Of a stretch of 28,531 bases of DNA, positions 15,471 to 22,303 are shown piece after piece. Numbering within the stretch: the stretch's first letter is position 1; each line of letters starts with the position of its first letter. Made by a program: the position numbers and the translations under genes. The DNA is from an uncultured Clostridia bacterium (GTDB taxonomy: Bacteria; Bacillota; Clostridia; UBA1381). Location: the NCBI GenBank assembly GCA_934487205.1, contig CAKSRS010000036.1:1-28531 (forward strand). The letters are read 5' to 3'. The notes under the pieces were generated by a model, which was not told where the DNA came from, did no database searches, and worked only from the letters and a program-made list of their open reading frames with translations.

Positions 15471-15696
15471 AGTGTCATCGCTTGCAGATTGGCACCTGTT
15501 TGACCGTCAAATATTTATCGCTCCGCTGCCGGAAGTATCCGACAGCATCATGGCGTATTTGCGGTTCTGCTCGCTATGCGGTTAAAGTGTCTTTGCTTTT
15601 TTATTCGGTTTTCAAAGAACAATCGATGAATCCCAATATAAATTACTGTTTCATCGGTGTAAGTTATTTGCCTTACACTTATATACCGAACACTAA
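15471..15696 (-). promoter_or_regulatory. Non-coding leader with rRNA-spacer-like box and nested hairpins
   Basis: Just downstream of the sigma-like gene, the minus strand has GTGTAAG/CTTACAC (15678-15657) and CGATGAA/TTCATCG (15656-15624) dyads. TTGTTCTTTGAAAACCGAAT follows at about 15622-15603. This last string resembles the TTCTTTGAAAACT-type box of Firmicute rRNA leaders and spacers, linked to processive antitermination. The remaining ~130 nt are GC-richer and lack a good frame. I read it as the leader of the methyltransferase part of the operon; its function is inferred. Confidence 0.4.
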
Positions 15697-16239
15697 TCAG
15701 CGTTTTGCCGAAACTTTTTTATTTTTTTTGCGTTTAAATTTGACATTGAATTCCTTTTCGATGATTCCCTGAACTTTCGCTATACGAGATTCTAATGTAG
15801 ATCTTTTCACTCCGAGCATCTCTGCTATTTGAGCGTGGGTATAACCGGCTAATATGTATTCGCCTACTTTAACGATTTCAGGCATCAGCTCGCATGCACG
15901 CTTAAAGATCGCTTTGTCTTCTTCTCTTTCAGCAAAGTCCTCATCAAAGGCTCCGTATCTTTGTTTTGTCTGCTGATACAGAAATTCTTCTCCGTATGAC
16001 TCGTCTTCGTCTGAACCTTTGCTATCCAATGATACATTTGTGTTGATTCTGAACGGACAGGTAAGACAGTCCGTTGTGCAGGCGTACCACTTTGACCTCG
16101 GGCAGCAGCATTCTCCGTGTCTGCGTTGTTTAATGCGCATATTATCCTGCATATTTTGGTATGCCTTCTTAACCTCAATGCTGACCTCAACTCTTTCACC
16201 GCCGATAACCAAATAATTTTTTTCATTTAATGTGTTCAT
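15697..16239 (-). CDS. Sigma-70 region-4-like HTH protein with Cys cluster
   Basis: 180 aa from ATG 16239 (GGAAAGGAAACATT in front); the longer frame to 16359 reads through a terminator hairpin and is rejected. The N-terminal MNTLNEKNYLVIGGERVEVS is typical of sigma-like regulators on clostridial mobile elements. Residues 44-61 hold six Cys (CCC-x7-C-x3-C-x2-C, then PF), a likely metal site. An acidic linker leads to a C-terminal helix-turn-helix (YILAGYTHAQIAEMLGVKRS) of sigma region-4 type, and a very basic tail (KFKRKKNKK). It is the first gene of the minus-strand block and probably controls element genes. It sits behind an attenuator-like leader. Confidence 0.7.
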   Translation of the reverse strand: MNTLNEKNYLVIGGERVEVSIEVKKAYQNMQDNMRIKQRRHGECCCPRSKWYACTTDCLTCPFRINTNVSLDSKGSDEDESYGEEFLYQQTKQRYGAFDEDFAEREEDKAIFKRACELMPEIVKVGEYILAGYTHAQIAEMLGVKRSTLESRIAKVQGIIEKEFNVKFKRKKNKKVSAKR

Positions 16240-16270
16240 AATGTTTCCTTTCCGGCGTACCACCTTGGGG

Positions 16271-16377
16271 AAACAAAAAGTCGGTGCATCTGATGACGCA
16301 CCGACCGACTTAAACGCTAAAAGAGCACGACAAGTAAAGCGGTAGCCATCAGATTTCAATAAATACGTATCTGAAAT
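16271..16377 (-). promoter_or_regulatory. Attenuator: terminator with alternative antiterminator pairing
   Basis: On the minus strand GTCGGTGC (16305-16298), a 10-nt loop and GCACCGAC (16287-16280) are followed by TTTTTGTTT (16279-16271). This intrinsic terminator is placed 31 nt before the sigma-like ATG. Its loop plus neighbours carry CATCAGAT (minus, 16295-16288). The upstream leader has the perfect complement ATCTGATG (minus, 16354-16347), which can also pair with TCAGAT further up (16374-16369). Mutually exclusive structures of this kind suggest conditional read-through. Confidence 0.6.
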
Positions 16378-16550
16378 ACATATCTTACCGAAACCTTTTG
16401 AAACCCCACCTATGTCTTATCGCGAATTGACAAAAGTACGATTTTTTTATAGATTTAACAAGGAGCTTGTCCTTTGTTATAATATCATTATAGCATATAA
16501 TCTTCTCAAAGATAATTATTTAGGCTTTTATAAGTTGTTTTAATAGCCAT

Positions 16551-16591
16551 TCTTCACATAATATTGTGAAGATGTATCTATTTTGTGAAGA
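16551..16591. promoter_or_regulatory. Operator-like array of three TGTGAAGA half-sites
   Basis: TCTTCACA (16551-16558) and TGTGAAGA (16565-16572) form a perfect dyad with a 6-bp spacer. A third TGTGAAGA lies at 16584-16591, 19 bp from the second and 5 bp from the -35 of the plus-strand promoter. This fits a repressor or activator site between the divergent blocks. Confidence 0.65.
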
Positions 16592-16596
16592 TTTTA

Positions 16597-16625
16597 TTGA
16601 CACGAGATAATATATATGGTATAAT
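16597..16625 (+). promoter_or_regulatory. Perfect consensus sigma-A promoter of the plus-strand block
   Basis: TTGACA (16597-16602), 17 nt, TATAAT (16620-16625). Start of transcription is expected near 16632, giving a leader of about 24 nt before ATG 16656. A promoter this strong on an element is usually repressed, in line with the TGTGAAGA sites next to it. Confidence 0.85.
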
Positions 16626-16655
16626 AAATAAAAAATGTGACAAGGAATGATGATT

Positions 16656-18116
16656 ATGTATGGGAGATATAAATTCACAGAATTTACAGCACAATTTATA
16701 GATTATATAAGAACTGCTGTATTGGGATATTCGCATGAAAAATTCGGAGAAGAAATTTTATTAAACTCCCAATCAACGAGTTTTTATCTATGCACAACAA
16801 AAAGACGGAACCATATTTACATTGACACATTACGAAAAATATTTTTAGTTGAATATAATGCATATTTATTTGGGAAAAAGCAAGAAAAAATGGCTGAGCT
16901 GCTTGATGCGGCAATAAATCAAGGTATTGTTTCCGGGAAAATATATCCCACACGAAAGAATGGCTGTGCGAATAATAAAACAAAACCACAAAAAACAACC
17001 TTGAAGCGCATCTTCAAAACAAACAATAAATTAAATTCATCAATTAATCAGCAACAGCTATGCATCCCGATTACCATATACACAATCAAAAAATGCGTGA
17101 TTGACGCATCTCTCGTCAATAAAGAAGGTACTACGGAAAACGAGAGAAACAAAATAGCAGATACTATTTTTGATGAAGAAAATTTTCCTGCTGACCTTCG
17201 GTATGTTTCTATTGAATATGAATCACTATCATATGCCGAAAAAAAACGGGTTGATAAATATATTTCCGATAGAATAGATCAGATATTTGCCAGGATAATT
17301 GACAAAGAGCACGCAGAATATCCGGAGGAGTTATTATATAGCGAATATTGGCTATATGGAATGTATTTAATGCATCGCACGGTAGAAATTCCGATAGATT
17401 TGCAGCGTTATATAAACAGACTTTATTGGAATGACGAAAACAAAACCGATTGGGACGGCATTTTTTATAAATTAAGAGCGAATGAAATAATAAAGAAATT
17501 ATATAAATACGAAAGTGAGGACTTCGTATATTTTAAGGATGAAGAAAGCCCTATTTCAAAAAACAATTTTCCTATATTTGTGTATAAATATGCGTCTATT
17601 CACTTTGAAAAAAAAGAAGCAGATACATCATATTGCAAAGAGAGTTTAATGGCAAGCACTCCAAACCGGTATAACGGAATGGGTAAAATCACTCTTATAC
17701 ATCTTTATATGTCGCTCTATGCGTATTTTGTACAAAACGGTGAAAATGAGCAATCTGCATTTGAGCATACCGGGCAAAAACTTGCCGCATACGGAGTGGA
17801 TTGTCTGCCGTTTAATAACCCAATGCTTGGATTATACTCTTTGCCGCAAAACCCGGATATTGATTTGACCTCAGAGGCAACAAGAGAATTTCATAGTGCA
17901 ATAATCAGGTATTTCCAAAATACTGAATTGGATGAGAAAAAAGATGCTGATATTATTCAGTTTTCAAAGAACCACATTCAAAGTCCATATGTATTTATGA
18001 AAGCAATCTCATTTGACTTTGAAATCATTAAAGAACTTAATAATGCTCTTGCAGTAGAATTACGGGATGAGCTTCAATCGACAGTAAAAAAGTTTAAAAT
18101 TAAGAACAAACTCTAA
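16656..18116 (+). CDS. Unknown large protein, first gene of the divergent block
   Basis: Three ATG codons lie at 16647, 16650 and 16656; AAGGA at 16642-16646 gives correct spacing only to the third, so the protein is 486-487 aa beginning MYGRYKFTEF. No signal peptide, membrane segment, nucleotide-binding loop or known catalytic motif was recognised. The first ~95 residues look like a compact N-terminal domain, followed by a Lys/Asn/Thr-rich linker (NNKTKPQKTTLKRIFKTNNK), a long helical middle (AEKKRVDKYISDRIDQIFAR, YSEYWLYGMYLMHRTVEIPI) and a C-terminal domain. AT-rich. It is driven by the strongest promoter in the window and ends in a terminator, so it is probably expressed alone or in excess of the next gene. 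Its function is unknown. Confidence 0.75.
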   Translation: MYGRYKFTEFTAQFIDYIRTAVLGYSHEKFGEEILLNSQSTSFYLCTTKRRNHIYIDTLRKIFLVEYNAYLFGKKQEKMAELLDAAINQGIVSGKIYPTRKNGCANNKTKPQKTTLKRIFKTNNKLNSSINQQQLCIPITIYTIKKCVIDASLVNKEGTTENERNKIADTIFDEENFPADLRYVSIEYESLSYAEKKRVDKYISDRIDQIFARIIDKEHAEYPEELLYSEYWLYGMYLMHRTVEIPIDLQRYINRLYWNDENKTDWDGIFYKLRANEIIKKLYKYESEDFVYFKDEESPISKNNFPIFVYKYASIHFEKKEADTSYCKESLMASTPNRYNGMGKITLIHLYMSLYAYFVQNGENEQSAFEHTGQKLAAYGVDCLPFNNPMLGLYSLPQNPDIDLTSEATREFHSAIIRYFQNTELDEKKDADIIQFSKNHIQSPYVFMKAISFDFEIIKELNNALAVELRDELQSTVKKFKIKNKL

Positions 18117-18131
18117 ATAAAGGGCTTTCAG

Positions 18132-18178
18132 CCTCCCTGTATAAGATGAAATTATCATTTTATGAAGGGAGGTTTTTT
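18132..18178 (+). terminator. Terminator hairpin whose 3' arm is the next gene's ribosome site
   Basis: CCTCCCT (18132-18138) pairs with AGGGAGG (18166-18172), with ATAA-ATGA/TCAT-TTAT inner pairing, then TTTTTT (18173-18178). GGGAGG is also the only Shine-Dalgarno for the TTG at 18181. Formation of the hairpin would both end transcription and hide the site. Confidence 0.75.
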
Positions 18179-18180
18179 AC

Positions 18181-18519
18181 TTGAAGACAGAAATTCAGTT
18201 TTCTATCATCTACCCGTCGCACACGGAAAATGACATCAACCAATTTGAGTTTTTTATCCGTATGGCACCGGCAGACGGTAAAAACATTATTTCAGTTGTT
18301 TCTGTGCCTAAATTTTCTGTTGACGGCAGAGTGGTTAAGCATCTTCATTTTTGCGTGAATTCCGAGCAATCGCTGGAATCGCAAAATATTCTGATGATTA
18401 TATCCCAGCTTGTACAATTAGAGGAAATCGTTAAAGATATCAATCTTTCAACAAAAGACGCAGAAAAGATGCTGAAAAAACTAATGGTCGATATAATTGA
18501 CCGATACGGGAAAGAATAA
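18181..18519 (+). CDS. Unknown protein, 112 aa
   Basis: It starts at TTG with GGGAGG 8 nt upstream. MKTEIQFSIIYPSHTENDIN, FFIRMAPADGKNIISVVSV and HFCVNSEQSLESQNILMIIS suggest a beta-rich N-terminal half. A helical C terminus follows (LVQLEEIVKDINLSTKDAEK, MLKKLMVDIIDRYGKE). No family was recognised. Small, without signal or membrane segment. Expression depends on passing the upstream terminator and opening its ribosome site. A strong terminator follows directly. Confidence 0.7.
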   Translation: MKTEIQFSIIYPSHTENDINQFEFFIRMAPADGKNIISVVSVPKFSVDGRVVKHLHFCVNSEQSLESQNILMIISQLVQLEEIVKDINLSTKDAEKMLKKLMVDIIDRYGKE

Positions 18520-18534
18520 CACTCCTTTCCAACC

Positions 18535-18562
18535 GAGGCAGGCATAGCGCTTGCCTCTTTTT
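18535..18562 (+). terminator. Intrinsic terminator after the 112-aa gene
   Basis: GAGGCA (18535-18540) and TGCCTC (18552-18557) with inner GC pairs, followed by TTTTT. Confidence 0.85.
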
Positions 18563-18627
18563 CATACCAAGTTCATCATGCTATTTTAATAGAAAGATCT
18601 AAAAGCTGTTTTATTCGTTAAAATAGT

Positions 18628-18708
18628 GTTTCGATGAAGTATGAAGTTGACATATTTCTCGATAGAGTGTTTTTTACTCTTTTGACGCATTTCGATAGTG
18701 TGTTTTTC
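18628..18708 (+). repeat. Three related TCGAT repeats upstream of the resolvase; candidate res/operator region
   Basis: TCGATAGAGTGTTTTTT (18659-18675) and TCGATAGTGTGTTTTTC (18692-18708) are near-identical direct repeats 33 bp apart. A partial third copy TCGATGAAGT is at 18631, 28 bp before the second. All lie in the 280-bp non-coding gap ahead of the resolvase gene, where resolvase binding sites usually are. The rest of the gap is AT-rich with nothing else recognised. Confidence 0.45.
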
Positions 18709-18798
18709 TTTATTATGCAATATTTCAAAATCAAGGACATCCTATTGAAACAAAGAAAACCATAAATGTAAATTTATAATGAAAGGAATGATTTTCTA

Positions 18799-19404
18799 AT
18801 GACAAACAAGCAATTCTTCTATGGTAGAGTGAGCACAAAAGAACAAAACGCTGACAGGCAAATTAAAGCGGCAAAAGATTTCGGTATCGATGACAGAGAT
18901 ATTTACATCGATAAGAAATCAGGGAAAGATTTTGACCGTGAGCAGTATCAGATTTTAAAAGGGCAGCTTCGTGAGGGCGATTTACTGGTTATTCTTTCGA
19001 TTGACAGATTGGGTAGAAATTATGACCAGATTATCGCCGAATGGCGAGATATTATCTCCTTGGGTTGTGATATTGTTGTTTTGGACATGCCTATTCTGGA
19101 TACCCGTAATACAGACGGTGGGCTAACCAAAAGATTTATATCCGATTTGTTTTTGCAAATTCTTTCTTATGTGAGTGAGCAGGAAAGAGAAAATATTCGC
19201 AGTCGGCAAAGACAAGGCATTGAAATAGCAAGAAGTCTTGGTAAGTACAAAGGTCGCAAACCTATTGATGTTCCGAATTTCCAAGAAGTTTATACCGAAT
19301 GGAGAAGGGGCTCAATTACAGCAAGAAAGGCGATGGAATTATTAGGAGGCATCAAGCCTAACACATTTTACAGGCGAGTAAAGGAGTATGAGGGGACTTT
19401 ATGA
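18799..19404 (+). CDS. Small serine resolvase/invertase
   Basis: 201 aa. The catalytic domain has FFYGRVSTKEQNADRQ (Ser12), IDKKSGKDFDREQY, VILSIDRLGRNYDQI (conserved Arg pair) and SYVSEQERENIRSRQRQGIE. A GKYKGRKPI hinge leads to a C-terminal helix-turn-helix (GSITARKAMELLGGIKPNTF). This is the Tn3-resolvase/Hin size class that resolves multimers or inverts DNA, distinct from the large recombinase at the left end. GAAAGGAATG precedes the ATG. Repeats upstream may be its sites. With the primase downstream it suggests a plasmid-like maintenance unit. Confidence 0.93.
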   Translation: MTNKQFFYGRVSTKEQNADRQIKAAKDFGIDDRDIYIDKKSGKDFDREQYQILKGQLREGDLLVILSIDRLGRNYDQIIAEWRDIISLGCDIVVLDMPILDTRNTDGGLTKRFISDLFLQILSYVSEQERENIRSRQRQGIEIARSLGKYKGRKPIDVPNFQEVYTEWRRGSITARKAMELLGGIKPNTFYRRVKEYEGTL

Positions 19405-19604
19405 GTTCTCTCATATCCTCTTTTATACAAGATCGTTCTATTTACGAATGTTCTTTGAAAATTATATTTTTATATGTTATTTTCATTGATTTATCCAGCA
19501 AAATGATTTTAAGACATTTTTATTCTTTTTATTTCATTTTTTATTGGAATATTATTTTTATTCTTACTATTTATATTATATTTAAGAGCATTTTTCACAC
19601 CTGA
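19401..19604 (+). CDS. Doubtful small hydrophobic ORF
   Basis: 67 codons overlapping the resolvase stop by 4 nt (ATGA). The product would be almost wholly hydrophobic (LKIIFLYVIFIDLSSKMILR, FYSFYFIFYWNIIFILTIYI), as any translated A/T-rich stretch can be. No ribosome site of its own except through coupling. It ends exactly where a terminator begins. Either a small membrane protein or non-coding filler. Confidence 0.25.
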   Translation: MSSLISSFIQDRSIYECSLKIIFLYVIFIDLSSKMILRHFYSFYFIFYWNIIFILTIYIIFKSIFHT

Positions 19605-19660
19605 AAGTTCCCCATATTATAAGGTTTGAAATTATAAACCTATAATTAGGGGAACTTTTT
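19604..19660 (+). terminator. Long intrinsic terminator after the resolvase
   Basis: AAAGTTCCCC (19604-19613) pairs with GGGGAACTTT. The interior ATTATAAGGTTT/AAACCTATAAT also pairs, giving a stem of over 20 bp, and the T-run follows to 19660. Confidence 0.85.
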
Positions 19661-19699
19661 ATGATTTGACGAAATAAATGTAATGCGATAAAGTAAATA

Positions 19700-19741
19700 A
19701 TGAAAGGGGGACTGATAGAAACCTATCAAAAAACAATATGA
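19700..19741 (+). promoter_or_regulatory. Possible 13-codon leader ORF coupled to the primase
   Basis: ATG 19700 reads MKGGLIETYQKTI and stops TGA at 19739-19741, overlapping the primase ATG (ATGA). The only strong purine tract, AAAGGGGG (19703-19710), is inside it, 27 nt from the primase start, with GATAG/CTATC between. Either translation is coupled through the mini-ORF, or the small hairpin brings the distant Shine-Dalgarno closer to the ATG. Confidence 0.4.
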
Positions 19742-21456
19742 CTTATCAAGAGTTTTTTAAACTATTGGGTAATCCCGATCCGATATGTTTGATTGACAAT
19801 AAAATTAAAATAAGCGTGAATGAAATTAATAAATACAATAAGAAAAATGATATATATTTTATTCCCAATATCGGCGGCACAAAGTCAAAGGACATTACAT
19901 ATTTTAAAGCATTTTTTGTTGATCTGGACTGTGGACGGGATGAAAACAACAATTATTACAGTCTAAATAAAGTCAGACGATTTAAGGAATCCTGTCTTGC
20001 AAAAATTGATAATTTTGAAATTAAACCCAATGTTGTGGTAGAAACACGGAACGGACTTCACGCATACTGGTTTATTTATGATAAAATTGATTATGGACTA
20101 TGGACAAAAATTGAAAATGCCTTTGTTGAACATTTTAATTCCGATAAAAAGGTTAAATCTCCGGCAAACCAAATGCGTGTACCCAATACCTTTTGGATGA
20201 AAGACAAAGACAATCCGTTTTTCTGCAAAATCGTCCGCATAAATGATGTTAAAAATTATATCGCATCATACTGCACGATGTTAAAAAATGAAAAAATTGA
20301 AATTCCGGCATCTAAACCTAAAATAAGCATGACACCAAAGTATAAATCTCAATATAAAAGAAAGATTTTTAAATCCTACAAAGAGGTTTTTGACTTTATA
20401 ACCAAAAGCGTCAGTATGTTTGATTATCTGAAAAAATACTATAACCTTGATGCGGTATCGAAAAAGAGTTTTTGCTGTATATTTCATAATGACAAAAAAG
20501 CAAGCGCCGATATTTTTAAAACGGATTCGGGAATTGAATTGTACTATTGCCATTCCGCAAACTGCGGTTTTACAGGGAATTTGATACAGGTTGTTGCAAA
20601 ACTTGAAGATTGTTCACGCAGCAAAGCAATCAATAAAATCTGTGAAAATCTTAATGTAAAATATGAAGAAAACATAGAAACAATGAAATTTTTGCTTGAT
20701 AACATCAAAACCATTGATGACGATATTCAGTATTCACACAAAGACTTGTACGGTGTAATTTACAGATATTTGCCAACACTCCGTGCCTTGCATTTTATCG
20801 CATTAAAAAATATTATTTATGCAGATAATGAAAAAGATTTAATTTTTTCTGCGTCTACCAATTATGTTGCCAAAGCACTGGGGAAAAATGATAAAAAGAA
20901 TACCGGGGCGGATATTTCGCTGTTTTGCCTGTTGAAACTGATTGACAAAATAGACTTGGATGATGATACCGTCTCGGAGTGCTATAAGCAATATATTAAG
21001 CGGTTTCAGGGCGATCGGGATAAGTATGTCAATGTCTATTCCATTCCGCAGTACAGTTATGACAAGCTCTCGGAGTGCAATGAAATGGCAAAACAAGTTA
21101 AAGAGAAAAATCTAAGAAAAAAGCATTTCACATATGAATCTGTTGCCAATGCTTTCGGCACAGATACGGCGGACAGGGTATTTCCGCAAGTCAAAGGCAA
21201 AAGGGTAAGAGACATTGATGAATATTTGTTATATGCCATTGAAACTTTGCTTGAAAAATACAGATATTTTACCGAAAACAGTGTGAGAGAATTTTATCGT
21301 GTGAATGATAACTATTTCAAGGAAAATACCTTCATAAAGCAAATCCCGGCAATAATGCAGGATTTGGAATTGAAAAAGGTAAAAGCATCAAAACTACTCA
21401 AAGAAAAATATAATATTTTGTCTTCGGGTTATCCTTATCTGTACATAAAAAGGTAA
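19738..21456 (+). CDS. Plasmid-type replication primase (AEP/RepB-like primase plus CHC2 zinc finger)
   Basis: 572 aa. The N-terminal archaeo-eukaryotic primase core has FFVDLDCG (Asp62, Asp64, metal ligands), VVVETRNGLHAYWF (His108) and QMRVPNTFWMKD. A CHC2-type zinc finger follows: FCCIFHNDKKASADIF (Cys247, His250) and YYCHSANCGFTGNLIQVV (Cys271, Cys276). The C-terminal ~280 residues are helical with no recognised helicase motif. Such primases start replication of plasmids and integrative elements, making short primers at the origin. No helicase or Rep partner is nearby, so host machinery must help. The start is unusual, with a distant ribosome site. Confidence 0.88.
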   Translation: MTYQEFFKLLGNPDPICLIDNKIKISVNEINKYNKKNDIYFIPNIGGTKSKDITYFKAFFVDLDCGRDENNNYYSLNKVRRFKESCLAKIDNFEIKPNVVVETRNGLHAYWFIYDKIDYGLWTKIENAFVEHFNSDKKVKSPANQMRVPNTFWMKDKDNPFFCKIVRINDVKNYIASYCTMLKNEKIEIPASKPKISMTPKYKSQYKRKIFKSYKEVFDFITKSVSMFDYLKKYYNLDAVSKKSFCCIFHNDKKASADIFKTDSGIELYYCHSANCGFTGNLIQVVAKLEDCSRSKAINKICENLNVKYEENIETMKFLLDNIKTIDDDIQYSHKDLYGVIYRYLPTLRALHFIALKNIIYADNEKDLIFSASTNYVAKALGKNDKKNTGADISLFCLLKLIDKIDLDDDTVSECYKQYIKRFQGDRDKYVNVYSIPQYSYDKLSECNEMAKQVKEKNLRKKHFTYESVANAFGTDTADRVFPQVKGKRVRDIDEYLLYAIETLLEKYRYFTENSVREFYRVNDNYFKENTFIKQIPAIMQDLELKKVKASKLLKEKYNILSSGYPYLYIKR

Positions 21457-21522
21457 TTTAAGATCTTTCTATAAATGATGATTCAATATTAAATTGTCTA
21501 ATCACAGAAAGGGGTTATATGT

Positions 21523-21906
21523 ATGACAGGCAAGACTACATACATCAGAAAGGGAAGTATTTTTTATGTTGAACTGGGGTCAGAGCGGAACGGTCATATT
21601 CAGAACGGCGGTTCTACCGGTTTCAGACCTTGCATCGTTGTAAGCAACCGAGTCGCTTGCAAGGTAAGTCCGGTGCTTTTGGTTGTTCCGATTACCTCAA
21701 GTGCCAATAAAACCGCTAAAAATATGCCAACGCATATGGAGCTGAAAGGTGTTCTTGAAAAAGATTCTGTTGCATTGTTTGAACAGGTTTTAACGGTTAA
21801 TCGGTATCAGCTGCATAATAAAATTGCAAATCTGCCGGAAAAATTGATGGTTCAGGCGGATGAAAAATTAAAAATAGCATTTGGTCTTGTTCCTCAGTTC
21901 GCATAA
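21523..21906 (+). CDS. MazF/PemK-like toxin-family protein, no adjacent antitoxin
   Basis: 127 aa with GAAAGGGGTTATATGT before the ATG. KGSIFYVELGSERNGHIQNG, GFRPCIVVSNRVACKVSPVL, LVVPITSSANKTAKNMPTHM and ALFEQVLTVNRYQL match the PemK/MazF fold (sequence-specific mRNA endonuclease), including the R-P-x-I-V-V-S-N strand and the P-I-T-S loop. No small antitoxin gene was found on either side; the gene upstream is the primase. Solitary MazF-like genes are common on clostridial elements, where a plasmid-addiction or regulatory role is possible. Confidence 0.88.
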   Translation: MTGKTTYIRKGSIFYVELGSERNGHIQNGGSTGFRPCIVVSNRVACKVSPVLLVVPITSSANKTAKNMPTHMELKGVLEKDSVALFEQVLTVNRYQLHNKIANLPEKLMVQADEKLKIAFGLVPQFA

Positions 21907-21911
21907 CACAC

Positions 21912-21954
21912 AACAGGCGCATCATCCGTAAAAAGATGATACGCCTGTTTTTTT
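21912..21954 (+). terminator. Intrinsic terminator after the MazF-like gene
   Basis: AACAGGCG and CGCCTGTT with inner ATCATC/GATGAT form a long stem, followed by TTTTTTT. It is the last structure clearly tied to the plus-strand block. Confidence 0.88.
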
Positions 21955-22254
21955 GATTGAGGTAGGATAAAAGAAGTATACCCATCATACCATACATTTA
22001 TTTTTTGTGCAAATTAAAAGAGCGCTCAGATTATGAACGCTCAGTTTGTTGCGAGTTTTTTATTATGCTTCGCAAAAGACATATTACAAAGAAAGAGTGT
22101 TTTGTTAGATATTTTTCAGCTGATTTTGATAACCACTTCCTTTCACAAAAAAATATCTATGATAAACTGCGAAAGCAGAGAATTTTCTGTCGTGAGCAAA
22201 TAAACATTATGATAATTTATATTTACGCAGAAAAATCAAATACCCTTTTTTCGC
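21955..22254. other. Non-coding right junction zone
   Basis: About 300 nt without a convincing gene. It has a GAGCG...CGCTC dyad (22020-22042) and TTGCGA...TCGCAA just after it, then AT-rich sequence up to the terminator of the secreted-protein gene. The right end of the mobile element should lie here, but no sequence matching the left side was recognised. Confidence 0.4.
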
Positions 22255-22292
22255 ATCAAAAAAACTGCCCAAATTTTTTTTGAGCAGTTTTG
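22255..22292 (-). terminator. Intrinsic terminator of the 1321-aa secreted protein gene
   Basis: On the minus strand AAAACTGCTCAA and TTGGGCAGTTTT form a stem around an A/T loop, continued by TTTG. It lies about 12 nt after the stop codon at 22304. Confidence 0.8.
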
Positions 22293-22303
22293 AGTGTAAA
22301 TTA

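Larger units (their letters stand above)
7784..21954. mobile_element. Putative integrated mobile element (large serine recombinase, counter-restriction cargo, plasmid-type primase)
   Basis: Inference from gene content. A large serine recombinase lies at the left end; then come SHOCT-like, ArdC and three methyltransferase genes, a sigma-like HTH gene, a resolvase, an AEP primase and a MazF-like toxin. Flanking genes are chromosomal (sporulation, sugar use, secreted proteins). The minus block (9572-16239) and plus block (16656-21906) diverge from one control region. No relaxase, VirD4/TraG or secretion gene is present, so it is not self-conjugative as seen. The limits are approximate: left is placed at the recombinase 3' end, right after the MazF terminator. 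No att direct repeat was identified. Confidence 0.6.

Noticed and set aside
15403..15585. 60-codon plus-strand frame in the methylase leader
   Set aside because: No Shine-Dalgarno, opposite to the operon direction, and the stretch is better explained as leader DNA.
15482..15772. 96-codon plus-strand frame overlapping the sigma-like gene's 3' end
   Set aside because: Antisense to a well-supported gene and composed of leader dyads in its first half.
16240..16359. N-terminal extension of the sigma-like protein
   Set aside because: It would translate the attenuator terminator; the Shine-Dalgarno before ATG 16239 is clear.
7751..22254. Search by eye for a matching att direct repeat at the two element ends
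   Set aside because: No convincing repeat was found; serine integrase cores can be 2-3 bp and are not detectable without an empty site for comparison.
22005..22283. 92-codon plus-strand frame at the right junction
   Set aside because: TTG start without ribosome site, low-complexity A/T-driven composition, and it overlaps the minus-strand terminator of the secreted-protein gene.
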